Positions 19,634 to 31,225 of a stretch of 55,258 nucleotides of DNA are shown here, one piece after another. Source of the stretch: Streptomyces himastatinicus ATCC 53653 (GTDB lineage Bacteria > Actinomycetota > Actinomycetes > Streptomycetales > Streptomycetaceae); assembly GCF_000158915.1 (NCBI RefSeq), contig NZ_GG657754.1, positions 2,099,536 to 2,154,793 on the forward strand, written 5' to 3'. How positions within the stretch are numbered: position 1 is the first letter of the stretch; every line of letters starts with the position of its first letter. Made by a program: the position numbers and the translations under genes. A model generated the notes under the pieces. It was not told the origin of the DNA, searched no databases, and was given only the letters and a program-made list of their open reading frames with translations.

Positions 19634-20206
19634 TCAGCGGGCCTTTTGGGCCAGGCGTAGGAGGTGGTCGGCCAGGGCCTGGCCGCCGGCTGGGTCGCGG
19701 CTGATGAGGAGCACCGTGTCATCGCCCGCGATCGAGCCGAGAATCACGTGCAGCTCCGCCGAGTCGATGGCCGAGGCCAGGAACTGGGCCGCGCCGGGTG
19801 GGGTGCGGAGGACGACGAGGTTGGCGGAGGCCTCGGCCGAGATGAGGAGTTCGGCCGCGAGGCGCGCCATCCGCGCCTCGCTGGCCGACTCGCCGAGCGG
19901 CGCCCGAGGCGTACGGTCGCCGCCCTCGCTGGGGACGGCATAGATCAGCTCACCGCCCGTGTTGCGGATTTTGACCGCGCCCAGTTCGTCCAGGTCGCGG
20001 GAGAGCGTCGCCTGGGTGACGGAGAGTCCGTCGTCGGCGAGGAGCTTCGCGAGCTGGCTCTGGGAGCGGACCGGCTGCCGGTTCAGGATGTCCACGATCC
20101 GGCGGTGGCGGGCGGTGCGGGTCTGCGGCACGGACGGCCCGTTGTGGTTCCCGTCGGCGTCGTGGGCGGTGTCGTTCGCCGCGTCGGTGTGCTGCGCCTC
20201 GGTCAT
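19634..20206 (-). CDS. argR: arginine repressor
   Basis: 190 residues from ATG 20206 ([11 protein letters not shown]); an ATG at 20248 inside argD would add 14 residues. The winged helix contains [20 protein letters not shown] followed by LSRDL, with the Ser-Arg of the recognition helix. The C-terminal domain has [12 protein letters not shown], whose Asp pair binds L-arginine and which drives hexamer formation. With arginine bound it represses arg promoters through ARG boxes such as those before argC and argG. It is the last gene of the argCJBDR run, so it is probably autoregulated. Confidence 0.96.
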   Translation of the reverse strand: MTEAQHTDAANDTAHDADGNHNGPSVPQTRTARHRRIVDILNRQPVRSQSQLAKLLADDGLSVTQATLSRDLDELGAVKIRNTGGELIYAVPSEGGDRTPRAPLGESASEARMARLAAELLISAEASANLVVLRTPPGAAQFLASAIDSAELHVILGSIAGDDTVLLISRDPAGGQALADHLLRLAQKAR

Positions 20207-20225
20207 CGTCTCGTCAGTCTCCGGA

Positions 20226-21437
20226 TCATCGTTCCCCTTGGCCCTCATGCGCGGCGTGCGCGGCGTTCAGGACGGCCGTCAGGACGCCGGGCAGTCCCCG
20301 GAGCAGGGTGTCCACCTCGTCGTCGCCGACGACGAGCGGCGGCGCGAGCCGGACCACGTCAGGACCGGTCGCGTTCACCAGGAGTCCCGCGTCCTGAGCC
20401 GCCTGCTGCACCTGCGGCGCGAGGGACTCTGTGAGCACGATACCGAGCAGCAGGCCCGCGCCACGGACGTGACCGATCAGAGCGTGGTCGAGCGATTCGA
20501 TTCCGTCACGCAGCCGCTCCCCCGCCCGCTTCACGCGGTCGAGGATTCCGTCGGCCTCGATGGTGTCGAGGACGGCGACGGCGGCGGCGCAGGAGACGGG
20601 GTTCCCGCCGAAGGTGGACCCGTGCTGACCTGGGGTCAGCAGATCGGCGGCGGGGCCGAAGGCGAGGGTGGCGCCGATGGGGAGGCCGCCGCCGAGGCCC
20701 TTGGCGAGGGTGACGACGTCGGGCTCGACGCCCTGCGCCTGGTGCTCGAACCAGTGTCCGGTACGGCCGATTCCGGTCTGTACCTCGTCCAGCACGAGCA
20801 GCGTGCCGGTGGCCCGGGTGATCTCGCGGGCGGCGGCCAGATAGCCCGCCGGGGGGACGATGACACCGTTCTCGCCCTGGATGGGTTCGAGGATGACCAG
20901 TGCGGTGTCGGTGGTGACGGCCGCGCGCAGCGCTTCGACGTCGCCGTACGGCACATGGGTGACATCGCCCGGCAGCGGAAGGAAGGGTTCCTGCTTGGCG
21001 GGCTGGCCGGTCAGGGCCAGGGAGCCCATGGTGCGGCCGTGGAAGCCGCCGGTGGTGGCGACCATGTGGGTACGGCCGGTCCGCCGCCCGATCTTGAAGG
21101 CGGCCTCGACGGCCTCCGCGCCGGAGTTGGAGAAGTAGACCCGCCCGGCGCGGCCGAAGAGCTGGAGCAGCCGCTCGGCGAGCGCCACCGGGGGCTCGGC
21201 GACGAAGAGGTTCGAGACGTGGCCGAGCGTGGCGATCTGGTCGGATACGGCCCGTACGACGGCGGGGTGGGCGTGGCCGAGGGAGTTGACGGCGATACCG
21301 CTGACGAAGTCGAGGTATTCCTTGCCGTCCGCGTCCCACACCGTGGCGCCCTCGCCATGGGTGAGCGGGACGCGCGGGGTGCCGTAATTGTCCATCATCG
21401 CGCCCTGCCAGCGCTGCGTCAGTTCCACGTTGCTCAC
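20226..21437 (-). CDS. argD: acetylornithine aminotransferase
   Basis: PLP enzyme converting N-acetylglutamate semialdehyde to N-acetylornithine. 403 residues, usual length. [15 protein letters not shown] and [16 protein letters not shown] (with the PLP-binding Lys) are diagnostic, as is [15 protein letters not shown] at 21437 overlaps the argB stop by four bases (GTGA), so translation is coupled. Cytosolic; part of the ArgR-controlled operon. Confidence 0.97.
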   Translation of the reverse strand: MSNVELTQRWQGAMMDNYGTPRVPLTHGEGATVWDADGKEYLDFVSGIAVNSLGHAHPAVVRAVSDQIATLGHVSNLFVAEPPVALAERLLQLFGRAGRVYFSNSGAEAVEAAFKIGRRTGRTHMVATTGGFHGRTMGSLALTGQPAKQEPFLPLPGDVTHVPYGDVEALRAAVTTDTALVILEPIQGENGVIVPPAGYLAAAREITRATGTLLVLDEVQTGIGRTGHWFEHQAQGVEPDVVTLAKGLGGGLPIGATLAFGPAADLLTPGQHGSTFGGNPVSCAAAVAVLDTIEADGILDRVKRAGERLRDGIESLDHALIGHVRGAGLLLGIVLTESLAPQVQQAAQDAGLLVNATGPDVVRLAPPLVVGDDEVDTLLRGLPGVLTAVLNAAHAAHEGQGER

Positions 21438-22392
21438 CGGTTCTCCCCCTCGTTCTCCGCGTCCGGCACGACCATCGTGCCGATTCCCTCGTCCGTGAAG
21501 ATCTCCAGCAGGATCGAGTGCTGCACCCGCCCGTCGATGACGCGCGCGTTGGTGACACCGTTGCGTACGGCGTGCAGACAGCCCTGCATCTTGGGCACCA
21601 TGCCGCTGGCCAGCTCCGGCAGCAGCTTCTCCAGCTCGCTCGCGCCGAGCTGGCTGATCACCTCGTCGCTGTGGGGCCAGTCCGCGTACAGGCCCTCGAC
21701 GTCGGTGAGGACCATCAGCGTCTCGGCGTTCAGCGCGGCGGCGAGCGCGGCCGCCGCCGTGTCGGCGTTGACGTTGTAGACGTGGCCGTCGTCGGAGCTG
21801 CGCGCGATGGAGGAGACCACCGGGATGCGGCCGTCGTCCAGCAGCGCCTGGATGGCGCCGGTGTCGATGTCGGTGATCTGGCCGACCCGGCCGATGTCCA
21901 CCTGTTCGCCGTCGATCTCGGCGAAGTGCTTGGTCGCGGACATCAGATGGGCGTCCTCGCCGGTCATGCCGACGGCGAGCGGGCCGTGCTGGTTGAGCAG
22001 CCCGACCAGCTCGCGCTGCACCTGCCCGGCCAGCACCATCCGTACGACGTCCATCGCGTCGTCGGTGGTGACCCGCAGGCCCGCCTTGAACTCGCTCACC
22101 AGGCCGTGCCGGTCGAGCTGCGCGCTGATCTGCGGGCCGCCGCCGTGGACGACGACCGGGCGCAGCCCGGCGTGCCGCAGGAAGACGACGTCCTGGGCGA
22201 AGGCGGCCTTCAGCTCGTCGTCCACCATGGCGTTGCCGCCGAACTTGATGACGACGGTCTTGCCGTGGTGCCGGGTCAGCCAGGGCAGCGCCTCGATGAG
22301 GATGCGGGCCTTGGGCTGGGCGGTGTGCTTGCGGGCGGTCGGCTGCTCCGCCTTCTGGGACTGGTCCGCCTTCTGGGGCGAATTCGGCTCGC

Positions 22393-22396
<4 letters not shown>
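21434..22396 (-). CDS. argB: acetylglutamate kinase
   Basis: Phosphorylates N-acetylglutamate, the committed and usually arginine-inhibited step. 320 residues. [10 protein letters not shown] is the phosphate loop, [11 protein letters not shown] binds substrate, and [15 protein letters not shown] and VEGLYADWP complete the kinase fold. A Lys/Gln-rich N-terminal extension of about 30 residues precedes [14 protein letters not shown], matching the N-terminal helix of arginine-sensitive hexameric kinases. ATG at 22396 overlaps the argJ stop by four bases. Confidence 0.97.
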
Positions 22397-24587
<2,191 letters not shown>

Positions 24588-24589
24588 TC

Positions 24590-24636
24590 ACGGATGGCAT
24601 GACTATACGATTGACGGCAGCTTTATGCAAAGAAGT
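24590..24636. promoter_or_regulatory. candidate ARG box and promoter region of argC
   Basis: AT-rich island 15-60 bp upstream of argC. On the minus strand it reads TTTGCATAAAG, then CGTATAGTCATGCCA, two half-sites resembling the argG box (shared GCATA and ATGCC elements). This is where ArgR would repress the operon. The left edge of the transposon is 24 bp further on, so the site survived the insertion. Confidence 0.55.
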
Positions 24637-24654
24637 TTCCGGAGGTCGCCCGCC

Positions 24655-24659
24655 CCGGC
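24655..24659. repeat. target-site duplication CCGGC, argC-side copy
   Basis: CCGGC directly precedes the TGTGACC end of the transposon and recurs directly after the far end at 52986-52990. A five-base duplication is the Tn7-family standard. Confidence 0.92.
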
Positions 24660-24708
24660 TGTGACCGAGATTTTTAGTTGGCACATAGAGAGCGCTAGTT
24701 GGCACATC
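24660..24708. repeat. tnsA-proximal transposon end: terminal repeat and two TnsB-type sites
   Basis: TGTGACCGAGA at 24660-24670 begins the element. TAGTTGGCACAT occurs at 24675-24686 and again at 24696-24707, 21 bp apart. This tight spacing resembles the right end of Tn7. The tnsA promoter should lie between here and 24787. Confidence 0.88.
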
Positions 24709-24786
24709 TTGGCCCCGTAACGCTGCGTTGCGGTCAGTAACGAAGAAGCGTCCGTATCGCCGGTCGAGTGGTGCTGCTCTGGGTGA

Positions 24787-25608
24787 GTGGGCGAGGCAAC
24801 GATTGCGAAGATCCCGTCGGATTCAAGTCATCTGGACCAGCTTGTCGTGGTGTACGACGGGGACGCCGAGCTGCGGGGGCGACTGCGGCTCGGGGACAGC
24901 TGGCCACGTCGGTGGAGTTCGACGTGGCAGGTGGGTGCAGGTGAGGTCTGCTGGCCTATCCGGGATATGGCTCACGTACCAGTGTTGTCGTCCCGGCCGA
25001 TGCGGGGGTTCGCGTGGCGGGCGAAGCAGCGGCATCGCCCTGGGCTTGAGGTGATGGCGTCAACGGGCAGGAAGCATGGCTTCGAGTCGTTGGAGGAGAT
25101 GCGGCTGCTGGTCGCGCTGGACTTTCTGCGGGCATCGGAGGTGCTGTCGCAGCCGTTCCGGCTGGACTTCGAGCATGCGGGCGGACAGTCCTGGCACATC
25201 CCTGATTTCCTGGCCGTGATCGGCGGCGGGATGTGGTTGCTGGACGTCCGCCCGATGGAGCTGATCAAGGAAGAGGACGCGTTGAAGTTCGCGGCGGCCA
25301 GGGAAGTGGCGGCCGCCTGCGGCTGGCGGTACTCGGTGGTCGCGGGCTGGCGACCGCATGTCTGGAGTGTCCTCGATCACCTGTCCTCGCGTCGACGGCC
25401 GGCGAGGGATCTGCTGGGCATGCGGGACCAGCTGCTCACCGCTATCGACGGCCGGGAGGGGCGAGTGATGACGTTCTCCGAGTTGGCGGACGCGACCAGC
25501 GTGCCTTCTGTTGGCCGGGCGAACATCGTCCGGCTGCTCTGGCAACGCGACCTCGGCATTGATCTGGGCAGTCCCTTGCGTGACAGCTCGCTGATCTGGG
25601 CGGCGTGA
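24787..25608 (+). CDS. tnsA: TnsA-like transposase endonuclease subunit
   Basis: Cuts the 5' ends of the transposon so that, with TnsB, the element leaves by cut-and-paste. 273 residues from GTG 24787; a later start near VVVYDGDAEL is possible. The restriction-like core is visible: acidic residues in GFESLEEM (about 100-104), then IPDF (Asp140), then WLLDVRPMEL. In E. coli TnsA the last position is a Lys; here it is Arg155 (D-V-R). The C-terminal part, with MTFSELADATSVPSVGRANI, looks like a winged helix that would contact TnsC. The stop overlaps the tnsB GTG by four bases. Confidence is high because of operon position. Confidence 0.88.
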   Translation: MGEATIAKIPSDSSHLDQLVVVYDGDAELRGRLRLGDSWPRRWSSTWQVGAGEVCWPIRDMAHVPVLSSRPMRGFAWRAKQRHRPGLEVMASTGRKHGFESLEEMRLLVALDFLRASEVLSQPFRLDFEHAGGQSWHIPDFLAVIGGGMWLLDVRPMELIKEEDALKFAAAREVAAACGWRYSVVAGWRPHVWSVLDHLSSRRRPARDLLGMRDQLLTAIDGREGRVMTFSELADATSVPSVGRANIVRLLWQRDLGIDLGSPLRDSSLIWAA

Positions 25609-27896
25609 TGGCCGCGAGGGGGTTCTTGCAGATCGCGCCGGGCCGGCGGGTCGCGCTCAACGGCGTCGAGTGGACGATCGAAGAGGTCCACGGCCAGTTG
25701 GGCCGGCTCGTCCTGGCGGATGACGGCGGCCGCACGGAGACCCGCTCGTTCCGTTGGCTCATCAATCATGCTGACCTGCGGCTTCTGCCGACGGTCGAAG
25801 CGTCGGGTCGCCCGTTGCCGGTCTCCCGGCAGCCGAGGACACTGGCCGACCTGACCAAGGACCAGCTGGATCGGGCCCGGCTGCGGGCTGCGCACGTGCT
25901 GGAGGCCGAGACGGGGTTCCGGGAGGGGCACTCGGCTCGGGCCCTGCCGGGTGAGCCCCGGCCGGCCTACGACCCTGACCGCACGACGCTGACCCAGCGC
26001 CGCTACGCGAAGGCGGCGGAGATGGAGGCGATGCCCCATCCGGAGGCGGTCCGGCTCGGTCTGCAGTACCTCAGCTATCGGACGCTGGTACGTCTGTCGG
26101 GACTGGCGGGCGACAGTCTCCTGCTGGCCTGCGCGGACGGGCGCTGGACACGGCGACGCAGCGGGCACCGCAGCATCACCGAGGAGGTCCGGGAGGCGAT
26201 CTTCGCGGTCAAGGCCGAATGCAGCGAACGCGCCCGCGTGAGTCTGGCCGCCAGGCACCGGTTGATGCACCAGTACATGAGTGAGCGGTTCCCGACGTTC
26301 CCGACGGAGAAGATCCCTTCCCGCTGGACATTCGCGGCCGTCTGGGAGGAGTGGTTCGGGCCCGGCGGAGCCCGGCCGCGTTACGAGCGGACGGCCGAGG
26401 CCGCCGCGGAGGCCGGGGTCTCCGGCCGGATGGTGGTCCACCGGCCGGGCCAGGTTCTGGTGCTGGACTCGACCCCGATGCCGGTGAAGCTGCGCGAGAC
26501 CGTATTCGGTGACGCGGTCACCGCGACACTGACCCTCGCGCTCGATCTCTACACGCACGGCCTGCCGGCCTTCCGGCTCACGCTGCAGTCCGACACCTCG
26601 GTCGACGTCGCGATGCTGCTTCGAGATGTGATGCTGCCGCTTCCGATGCGGGACGGCTGGGGCGAGGACATGGAATGGCCCTACGCCGGGGTCCCGGCCG
26701 ACGTGATCGCCGAGTTCACCGGGCACCGGGTCGCCGCTCTGCCGTTCTTCGCCCCGGAGACGGTCACCACCGACCACGGCGGCCCCTACAAGAACCACGA
26801 CCTAGTAGAGGCCGAGCGGGAGATCGGCTGCCGGATCCTGCCTGCCCGCGTCCTGCGCCAGACCGACAAATTCGCGGTCGAGCGCCAGTTCCTCACCGTT
26901 CAGACCATGCTCTTCGAGCATCTGCTGGGCTTCACCGGCGGCGACGTCGCGGACCGCGGGGCCGACCCGGAACGCGACGCGAGCCTTACGCTCGCGCAGG
27001 CCGAGCACATCATCGCGACCTGGATCGTCCAGATCTGGCAGAACCGCAAATTGGGTGAATACGCGCCGAGTTGGGCGCCGGGCGAGGAGCACAGCCCCAA
27101 CACTCTGTTCGCCGCGGCGATGGAACAGGGCGGCTTCGACCTGGACTTCCCCGAACCGAGCTTCTACTACAAGGTCCTGCGCAAGCACCACGTGAAAATC
27201 CATCCGCGACGCGGGGTGAAGATCCTCGGGCTTTGGTATCACCACCCGGTCCTCGACGAGCCGCGCTTCCTGCAGCCCTCCGCCCGAGGCGGCAAGCACG
27301 CGGGCCAGTGGGTGGTCCGCAGTGACCGAAGGGACCGCCGGCAGGTGTTCTTCCAGAACGACGCCGATCATGAGACCTGGCACATCCTGCGCTGGCGAGG
27401 GCTTCCGGCCGAAGGCGAGATCCCCGCCTTCTCAGACAAGACCGCTGGTGCCCTCCTGGCACATGTGAAGGCGAACAACATCAGGATCCACTCCGAGAGT
27501 GAGCTCTTGGAACATCTGCTGGGGATCCTCGGCTCGGTCACCCCCGTCGACCAGTGGCCCAGCCAGGCCAAGAAGAAGGCCGGGAAGAAGCGGCGCGTCG
27601 CCCAGGCCCGCGAGATCACCCGGGCACAGGCTGCGGCGGCCGACCGCCCCGCCGCACCGGCCGCCGCAGACGAGCCGACTCCCGCCGAGATGCCCGTGGC
27701 CTGGGCCGAGCACGCTCGCACGATCGATCGCGCGGTCGACGCCGACCGTCGTCGGCGACGCGAAGAAGCACTCGCCGGAACCAGACCTGTCGCCCCGCCG
27801 ACGCTGCACGAGGCCTTGAGACGGCGGCCCATGTTCCTGCTTCCGCCCCGCGACGCCTCAGAAGCCGACAGGTTTGCCGGGGAGGAAGAGGCGTGA
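25605..27896 (+). CDS. tnsB: TnsB-like DDE transposase
   Basis: Binds the TAGTTGGC end repeats and performs 3'-end cutting and strand transfer. 763 residues, longer than E. coli TnsB. The RNase-H-fold catalytic triad is Asp288 (VLVLDSTPM), Asp390 (TTDHGGPY) and Glu426 (KFAVERQFL), a DD(35)E spacing of the Mu/Tn7 integrase class. The N-terminal 230 residues hold the DNA-binding helical domains. A beta-barrel follows the core (HPRRGVKILGLWYHHPVL), and the Lys/Arg/Ala-rich C-terminal tail (about 640-763) is the expected TnsC-contact region. GTG 25605 or ATG 25608. Overlaps tnsA and tnsC by four bases each. Confidence 0.95.
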   Translation: MMAARGFLQIAPGRRVALNGVEWTIEEVHGQLGRLVLADDGGRTETRSFRWLINHADLRLLPTVEASGRPLPVSRQPRTLADLTKDQLDRARLRAAHVLEAETGFREGHSARALPGEPRPAYDPDRTTLTQRRYAKAAEMEAMPHPEAVRLGLQYLSYRTLVRLSGLAGDSLLLACADGRWTRRRSGHRSITEEVREAIFAVKAECSERARVSLAARHRLMHQYMSERFPTFPTEKIPSRWTFAAVWEEWFGPGGARPRYERTAEAAAEAGVSGRMVVHRPGQVLVLDSTPMPVKLRETVFGDAVTATLTLALDLYTHGLPAFRLTLQSDTSVDVAMLLRDVMLPLPMRDGWGEDMEWPYAGVPADVIAEFTGHRVAALPFFAPETVTTDHGGPYKNHDLVEAEREIGCRILPARVLRQTDKFAVERQFLTVQTMLFEHLLGFTGGDVADRGADPERDASLTLAQAEHIIATWIVQIWQNRKLGEYAPSWAPGEEHSPNTLFAAAMEQGGFDLDFPEPSFYYKVLRKHHVKIHPRRGVKILGLWYHHPVLDEPRFLQPSARGGKHAGQWVVRSDRRDRRQVFFQNDADHETWHILRWRGLPAEGEIPAFSDKTAGALLAHVKANNIRIHSESELLEHLLGILGSVTPVDQWPSQAKKKAGKKRRVAQAREITRAQAAAADRPAAPAAADEPTPAEMPVAWAEHARTIDRAVDADRRRRREEALAGTRPVAPPTLHEALRRRPMFLLPPRDASEADRFAGEEEA

Positions 27897-29176
27897 CCAG
27901 AGCACTTTCCCACGGCGATCCGCTGGAGGGCCTGCCCTCACGGGCCAAGGTCGCCGAGTTGATTCTGGGCGGCCACCCGCCCCGCGACACCTACGTTGGC
28001 TGGCAGCACTACCGCACCCACTGCGGCCTGCTCGTCCCCGCCCCGGTGATCTCGCTGCAGCAGTGGTCGGTGATCCCCGAGAGCCGCCGGGCCGACTACG
28101 ACCTCTACCGGCAGTTGACGAACACGAACCTCCCGCTGCAGGACACGCCCATGCACGACAAGGTCGGCAAGCTGATCCGGCGCCGATTGCGCGGCAACAC
28201 GATGAAGCAGGACGATCCGACGCGCGCCGGCATCATGGTCAGCGGCTGGGGCAACTACGGCAAGACCGCGTCCGTCTGCTCTGCCGGAGCCGCCTTTGAA
28301 GACCAGTGGCTGGAACTGCACAGTTATCTCAACCCCGGGGCTCTGCCAGGCACTCGGGATCTCCACGCGCCGGTCGTCTATGTCTCGACCCCGGTGACAG
28401 CGACCCCGAAGAGCCTTTGTGCATCGATCCTGGGTTTCTTCCGGGCCCAGACCCGCAAGTCCGCCACCCTGCCGGAACTGGTCCGACAGGTCGCCGACTC
28501 CCTCCACGACCACGGTGTCAAAGCGCTGATCCTGGACGACATCAGCCGGCTGCGGATGCACAGAGCCGACGACCAGGACGTCCTCGACCTGATGCGGGCC
28601 TTCATGAGCCTGGACGTCACCCTGATCCTGACCGGCGTCAACATCCCCGGCATCGGGCTCCTGCGCGAGGCCAAGTGGAACAAGAAGACCCGGCAGTGGG
28701 AGATGCCACCGCTGGAGTCGACCCGCATCCACGGCCTGGAGATCACCCAGACCGAGCACCGCTTCGAGCTCATCGAACTCGACCGCTTCCGCGACACCAC
28801 CCCGAAGCAAATCCAGGCTTTCGTCGACCATTTGGAGGGGATCGAGCAGCACCTGCGGCTGCTGAACGCGAAGGAAGGCATGCTCACCGGCGGCACCATG
28901 CCGGAGTACTTGATGCGTCGCACCGACGGCGTCGTCGGCCTGCTGGGACGCCTGCTCGAGGACGGCGCTCAGGAGGCCATGGAGTCCGGGAAAGAATTGA
29001 TCGACGAGAGCCTGCTGGACGAGATCGTGCTCCGGCGGGACGAGCCCGAACAACCGCCGGACGAGCCCGTGATCCCAGCCGACCCGCTGGCCACCGGCAA
29101 GAAGACTTCGCAAGCGAAACGGCGCCGGAACTCCGTTTTCGATGACCACGGTCCGGCTGCGCGCGCGGGCACCTGA
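27893..29176 (+). CDS. tnsC: TnsC-like AAA+ regulator ATPase
   Basis: ATP-dependent regulator that links target choice by TniQ to the TnsAB transposase and provides target immunity. 427 residues from GTG 27893 (GTGA overlap with tnsB). Walker A is GWGNYGKT at residues 118-125; Walker B is ALILDD at about 211-216. A sensor-type stretch, VTLILTGVNIPG, follows. The N-terminal region has VGWQHYRTHCGLLVP, and the Pro/Lys-rich C-terminal 50 residues are probably disordered and bind partners. Ends 11 bp before tniQ. Confidence 0.93.
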   Translation: MTRALSHGDPLEGLPSRAKVAELILGGHPPRDTYVGWQHYRTHCGLLVPAPVISLQQWSVIPESRRADYDLYRQLTNTNLPLQDTPMHDKVGKLIRRRLRGNTMKQDDPTRAGIMVSGWGNYGKTASVCSAGAAFEDQWLELHSYLNPGALPGTRDLHAPVVYVSTPVTATPKSLCASILGFFRAQTRKSATLPELVRQVADSLHDHGVKALILDDISRLRMHRADDQDVLDLMRAFMSLDVTLILTGVNIPGIGLLREAKWNKKTRQWEMPPLESTRIHGLEITQTEHRFELIELDRFRDTTPKQIQAFVDHLEGIEQHLRLLNAKEGMLTGGTMPEYLMRRTDGVVGLLGRLLEDGAQEAMESGKELIDESLLDEIVLRRDEPEQPPDEPVIPADPLATGKKTSQAKRRRNSVFDDHGPAARAGT

Positions 29177-29187
29177 CGACTGGAGCC

Positions 29188-31056
29188 GTGATGCATCCAC
29201 TGCCCCGGAGTCTCGACCCCGTGTCGGGAGAATCCCTGGTCAGCTACCTGCTTCGGCTTGGGCACCGTCTCGGCCTCTCGCCTCTGCACCTGATCCGTGC
29301 GGCGGGCTGGACCGAGCACGCTTACCCGAATCACTTCCCCGGCAGTCTGCTGCTGGACCTCCCCAGGCCGCAGGCCGAGGCATTCGCCCGGCTGACGAAG
29401 CAGACGGCCGGGGAAGTCTCGGCACTGACGCTGGCCCAGTGGCGAGACCGATATCCGCCGATCACCCGGTCTATGCCCAGCCGACGCTTGATGAGGCCGG
29501 ACGCATGGCTCTTCGTCGGCTCGCCCCGGTACTGCCCCTCCTGCCTGGCGGGCGACGGCACTCCGGCCCAGCAACTGCACGGCGGGCCCTGGCACAAGCT
29601 CTGGCACCTTCCCGTCGTCTTCACCTGCGTCGAGCATCAGACCTATCTGGAAGCCGACTGCCCACACTGCGGCCAGCCCCACGACACACCAGGGCACCTG
29701 ATCCAGCGGGCCAACGACCACACTCTGCATCCAGCGCAATGCCGGTGGACGATTGACACCCAGACACAGAAAAGGAAGTCCCGCGCCTGCGGCGGCCGAC
29801 TCGACCAGCCCCTCGCCCCGCTCGCCGACGACCGGCCACAACCGGAAGCGGACATTCTCCGTTTCCAGCAGACCCTCCTTGCCCGCCTGGCGCCGCAGAA
29901 TCCGGCCACGGACGCGTCCGAGTACTTCACCGATCTCCGACTGGCCGCCGCGCTGGTCAGCACCACCTGGCCGCAGGGCTGGCACCTCTTCGACACCGAC
30001 GCCGCTGATCTGATCGACTCGTACTCTCGGAAACTGCATCGTGATACGGGCAGAGCCCGATACCAACGACTCCGCGACGCACCACCGCGTGATGCCATCG
30101 CCTGCGGAGCCCTCCTGGTGGCCGCAGACCGCCTACTTTCGAGGGACGATCTCCCCGAACTTCTCTCCGACTTCGTCCTTGCCGCCTTCAAAGACCGTCC
30201 GAGCCGGACGCCTTGGGCTCTCGTCTTCGACCGGCATGAGGACGCCTGTTCCGAGCGGCTCCGACAGGCCGCCGAGCCCGTGACCCGCTCTTTCCGCCGA
30301 GTCAACGGCTCCCGAGGCATTCGAGCACCGCTGCGAACCGTCTACCGGCCTGAGTACATCCCGGCATTCCTGGAGCCGGACTGGTACCAGCGTCATCTCG
30401 CCGATTGCGCGGGCTCCGCGTCCAAGATCGTGCGAAGAACGGCCGCCGTCCGCCTCGTCCAGTGGGCCATGGGCGGGTCCCAGGACGACGCCGCGACGTT
30501 CCTCGGGATCACATCCGCCCAGGCGCACTTCGCGGCCCGCAGCGATACCCGGCGCTGGCTACGGGCCGGATGCGAGCCCGTTGAGTTCGACCGAGCTCTC
30601 CGGGCTCTGGCTGCAGAACTGCAAACTCCACGTCAACCGCCAACTGACTACCGACGCAGGCGACAAGCGCTCCTCGACTGGACACTCAGTCTCGACATCT
30701 GGAACACGCTCATCAGCGATCTTCCTCGGTCCCCTTACTCCACCCGCTCTGACTCCGGCGATCGGAAGCGACAAGCGGCATCTGTCTACGTCTGGACCCT
30801 CGTCACACGAGGCGAGCACCACTTCGCTCCGCGCCCACTTGAAGCCACACAACTCCCCGAAGTCCGGCGGCAATGGGCCTTGCAGCGGAACACAACATGG
30901 TTCCAGCTCGCCCGTCCCGACCCGATCGGACACTACGCTGACCTGCGACAAGCTCTCGCCAAATACGCTCAGCAACTCGCCCGGGACATCGATTCAGGTG
31001 CTGGTCCCGCTGGGGAAGGGGCTAGTCAGGGCCACTCCGAAACTCACGCACAGTGA
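29188..31056 (+). CDS. tniQ: TniQ/TnsD-family target-selection protein
   Basis: Chooses the insertion site and recruits TnsC. 622 residues from GTG 29188 (or ATG 29191). The N-terminus LPRSLDPVSGESLVSYLLRL is the TniQ signature. Two zinc-binding clusters follow: YCPSC (116-119), then CVEH and CPHCGQPH (147-165). The C-terminal half, containing WAMGGSQDDAATFLG, looks like repeated helix-turn-helix elements, as in TnsD proteins that read a fixed chromosomal site. Length and single copy suggest a TnsD-like role. The end RPDPIGHYADLRQAL is duplicated in a relic at 41.9 kb. Confidence 0.92.
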   Translation: MMHPLPRSLDPVSGESLVSYLLRLGHRLGLSPLHLIRAAGWTEHAYPNHFPGSLLLDLPRPQAEAFARLTKQTAGEVSALTLAQWRDRYPPITRSMPSRRLMRPDAWLFVGSPRYCPSCLAGDGTPAQQLHGGPWHKLWHLPVVFTCVEHQTYLEADCPHCGQPHDTPGHLIQRANDHTLHPAQCRWTIDTQTQKRKSRACGGRLDQPLAPLADDRPQPEADILRFQQTLLARLAPQNPATDASEYFTDLRLAAALVSTTWPQGWHLFDTDAADLIDSYSRKLHRDTGRARYQRLRDAPPRDAIACGALLVAADRLLSRDDLPELLSDFVLAAFKDRPSRTPWALVFDRHEDACSERLRQAAEPVTRSFRRVNGSRGIRAPLRTVYRPEYIPAFLEPDWYQRHLADCAGSASKIVRRTAAVRLVQWAMGGSQDDAATFLGITSAQAHFAARSDTRRWLRAGCEPVEFDRALRALAAELQTPRQPPTDYRRRRQALLDWTLSLDIWNTLISDLPRSPYSTRSDSGDRKRQAASVYVWTLVTRGEHHFAPRPLEATQLPEVRRQWALQRNTTWFQLARPDPIGHYADLRQALAKYAQQLARDIDSGAGPAGEGASQGHSETHAQ

Positions 31057-31083
31057 ACACCCACGGCCATGATCCGCCAACTA
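31042..31083. repeat. internal copy of the distal transposon end
   Basis: 42 bp that match 52853-52894 at 35 positions in direct orientation, including the last codons and stop of tniQ (ACTCAC.CACAGTGA) and the end motif CATGAT.CGCCAACTA. It marks where an earlier version of the element may have ended, directly after tniQ. The 140 bp up to the next gene hold no other motif. Confidence 0.85.
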
Positions 31084-31225
31084 GCCCCCTCAAGGGTGGC
31101 CAGGGTCTGGCTCTCGCGGATCCTTCGTGGCTGGTCGACTTCGTTCCACGTGGTGATCCGTTCGAGTCGGTACATCCGTGACACTCGGGCACAGTCGGCG
31201 ACCACTGGACGTCATCCGCTCGTCC

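Noticed and set aside
19321..19660. Pro/Gly-rich open frames in the repeat block
   Set aside because: They arise in several frames from the 47-49 bp repeat and have no ribosome sites.
31084..31225. A full transposon terminus (TGTGACC inverse) after the internal end repeat
   Set aside because: No inverse of TGTGACCGAGA follows the 31068-31083 site, so this is a partial copy of the end, not a usable terminus.
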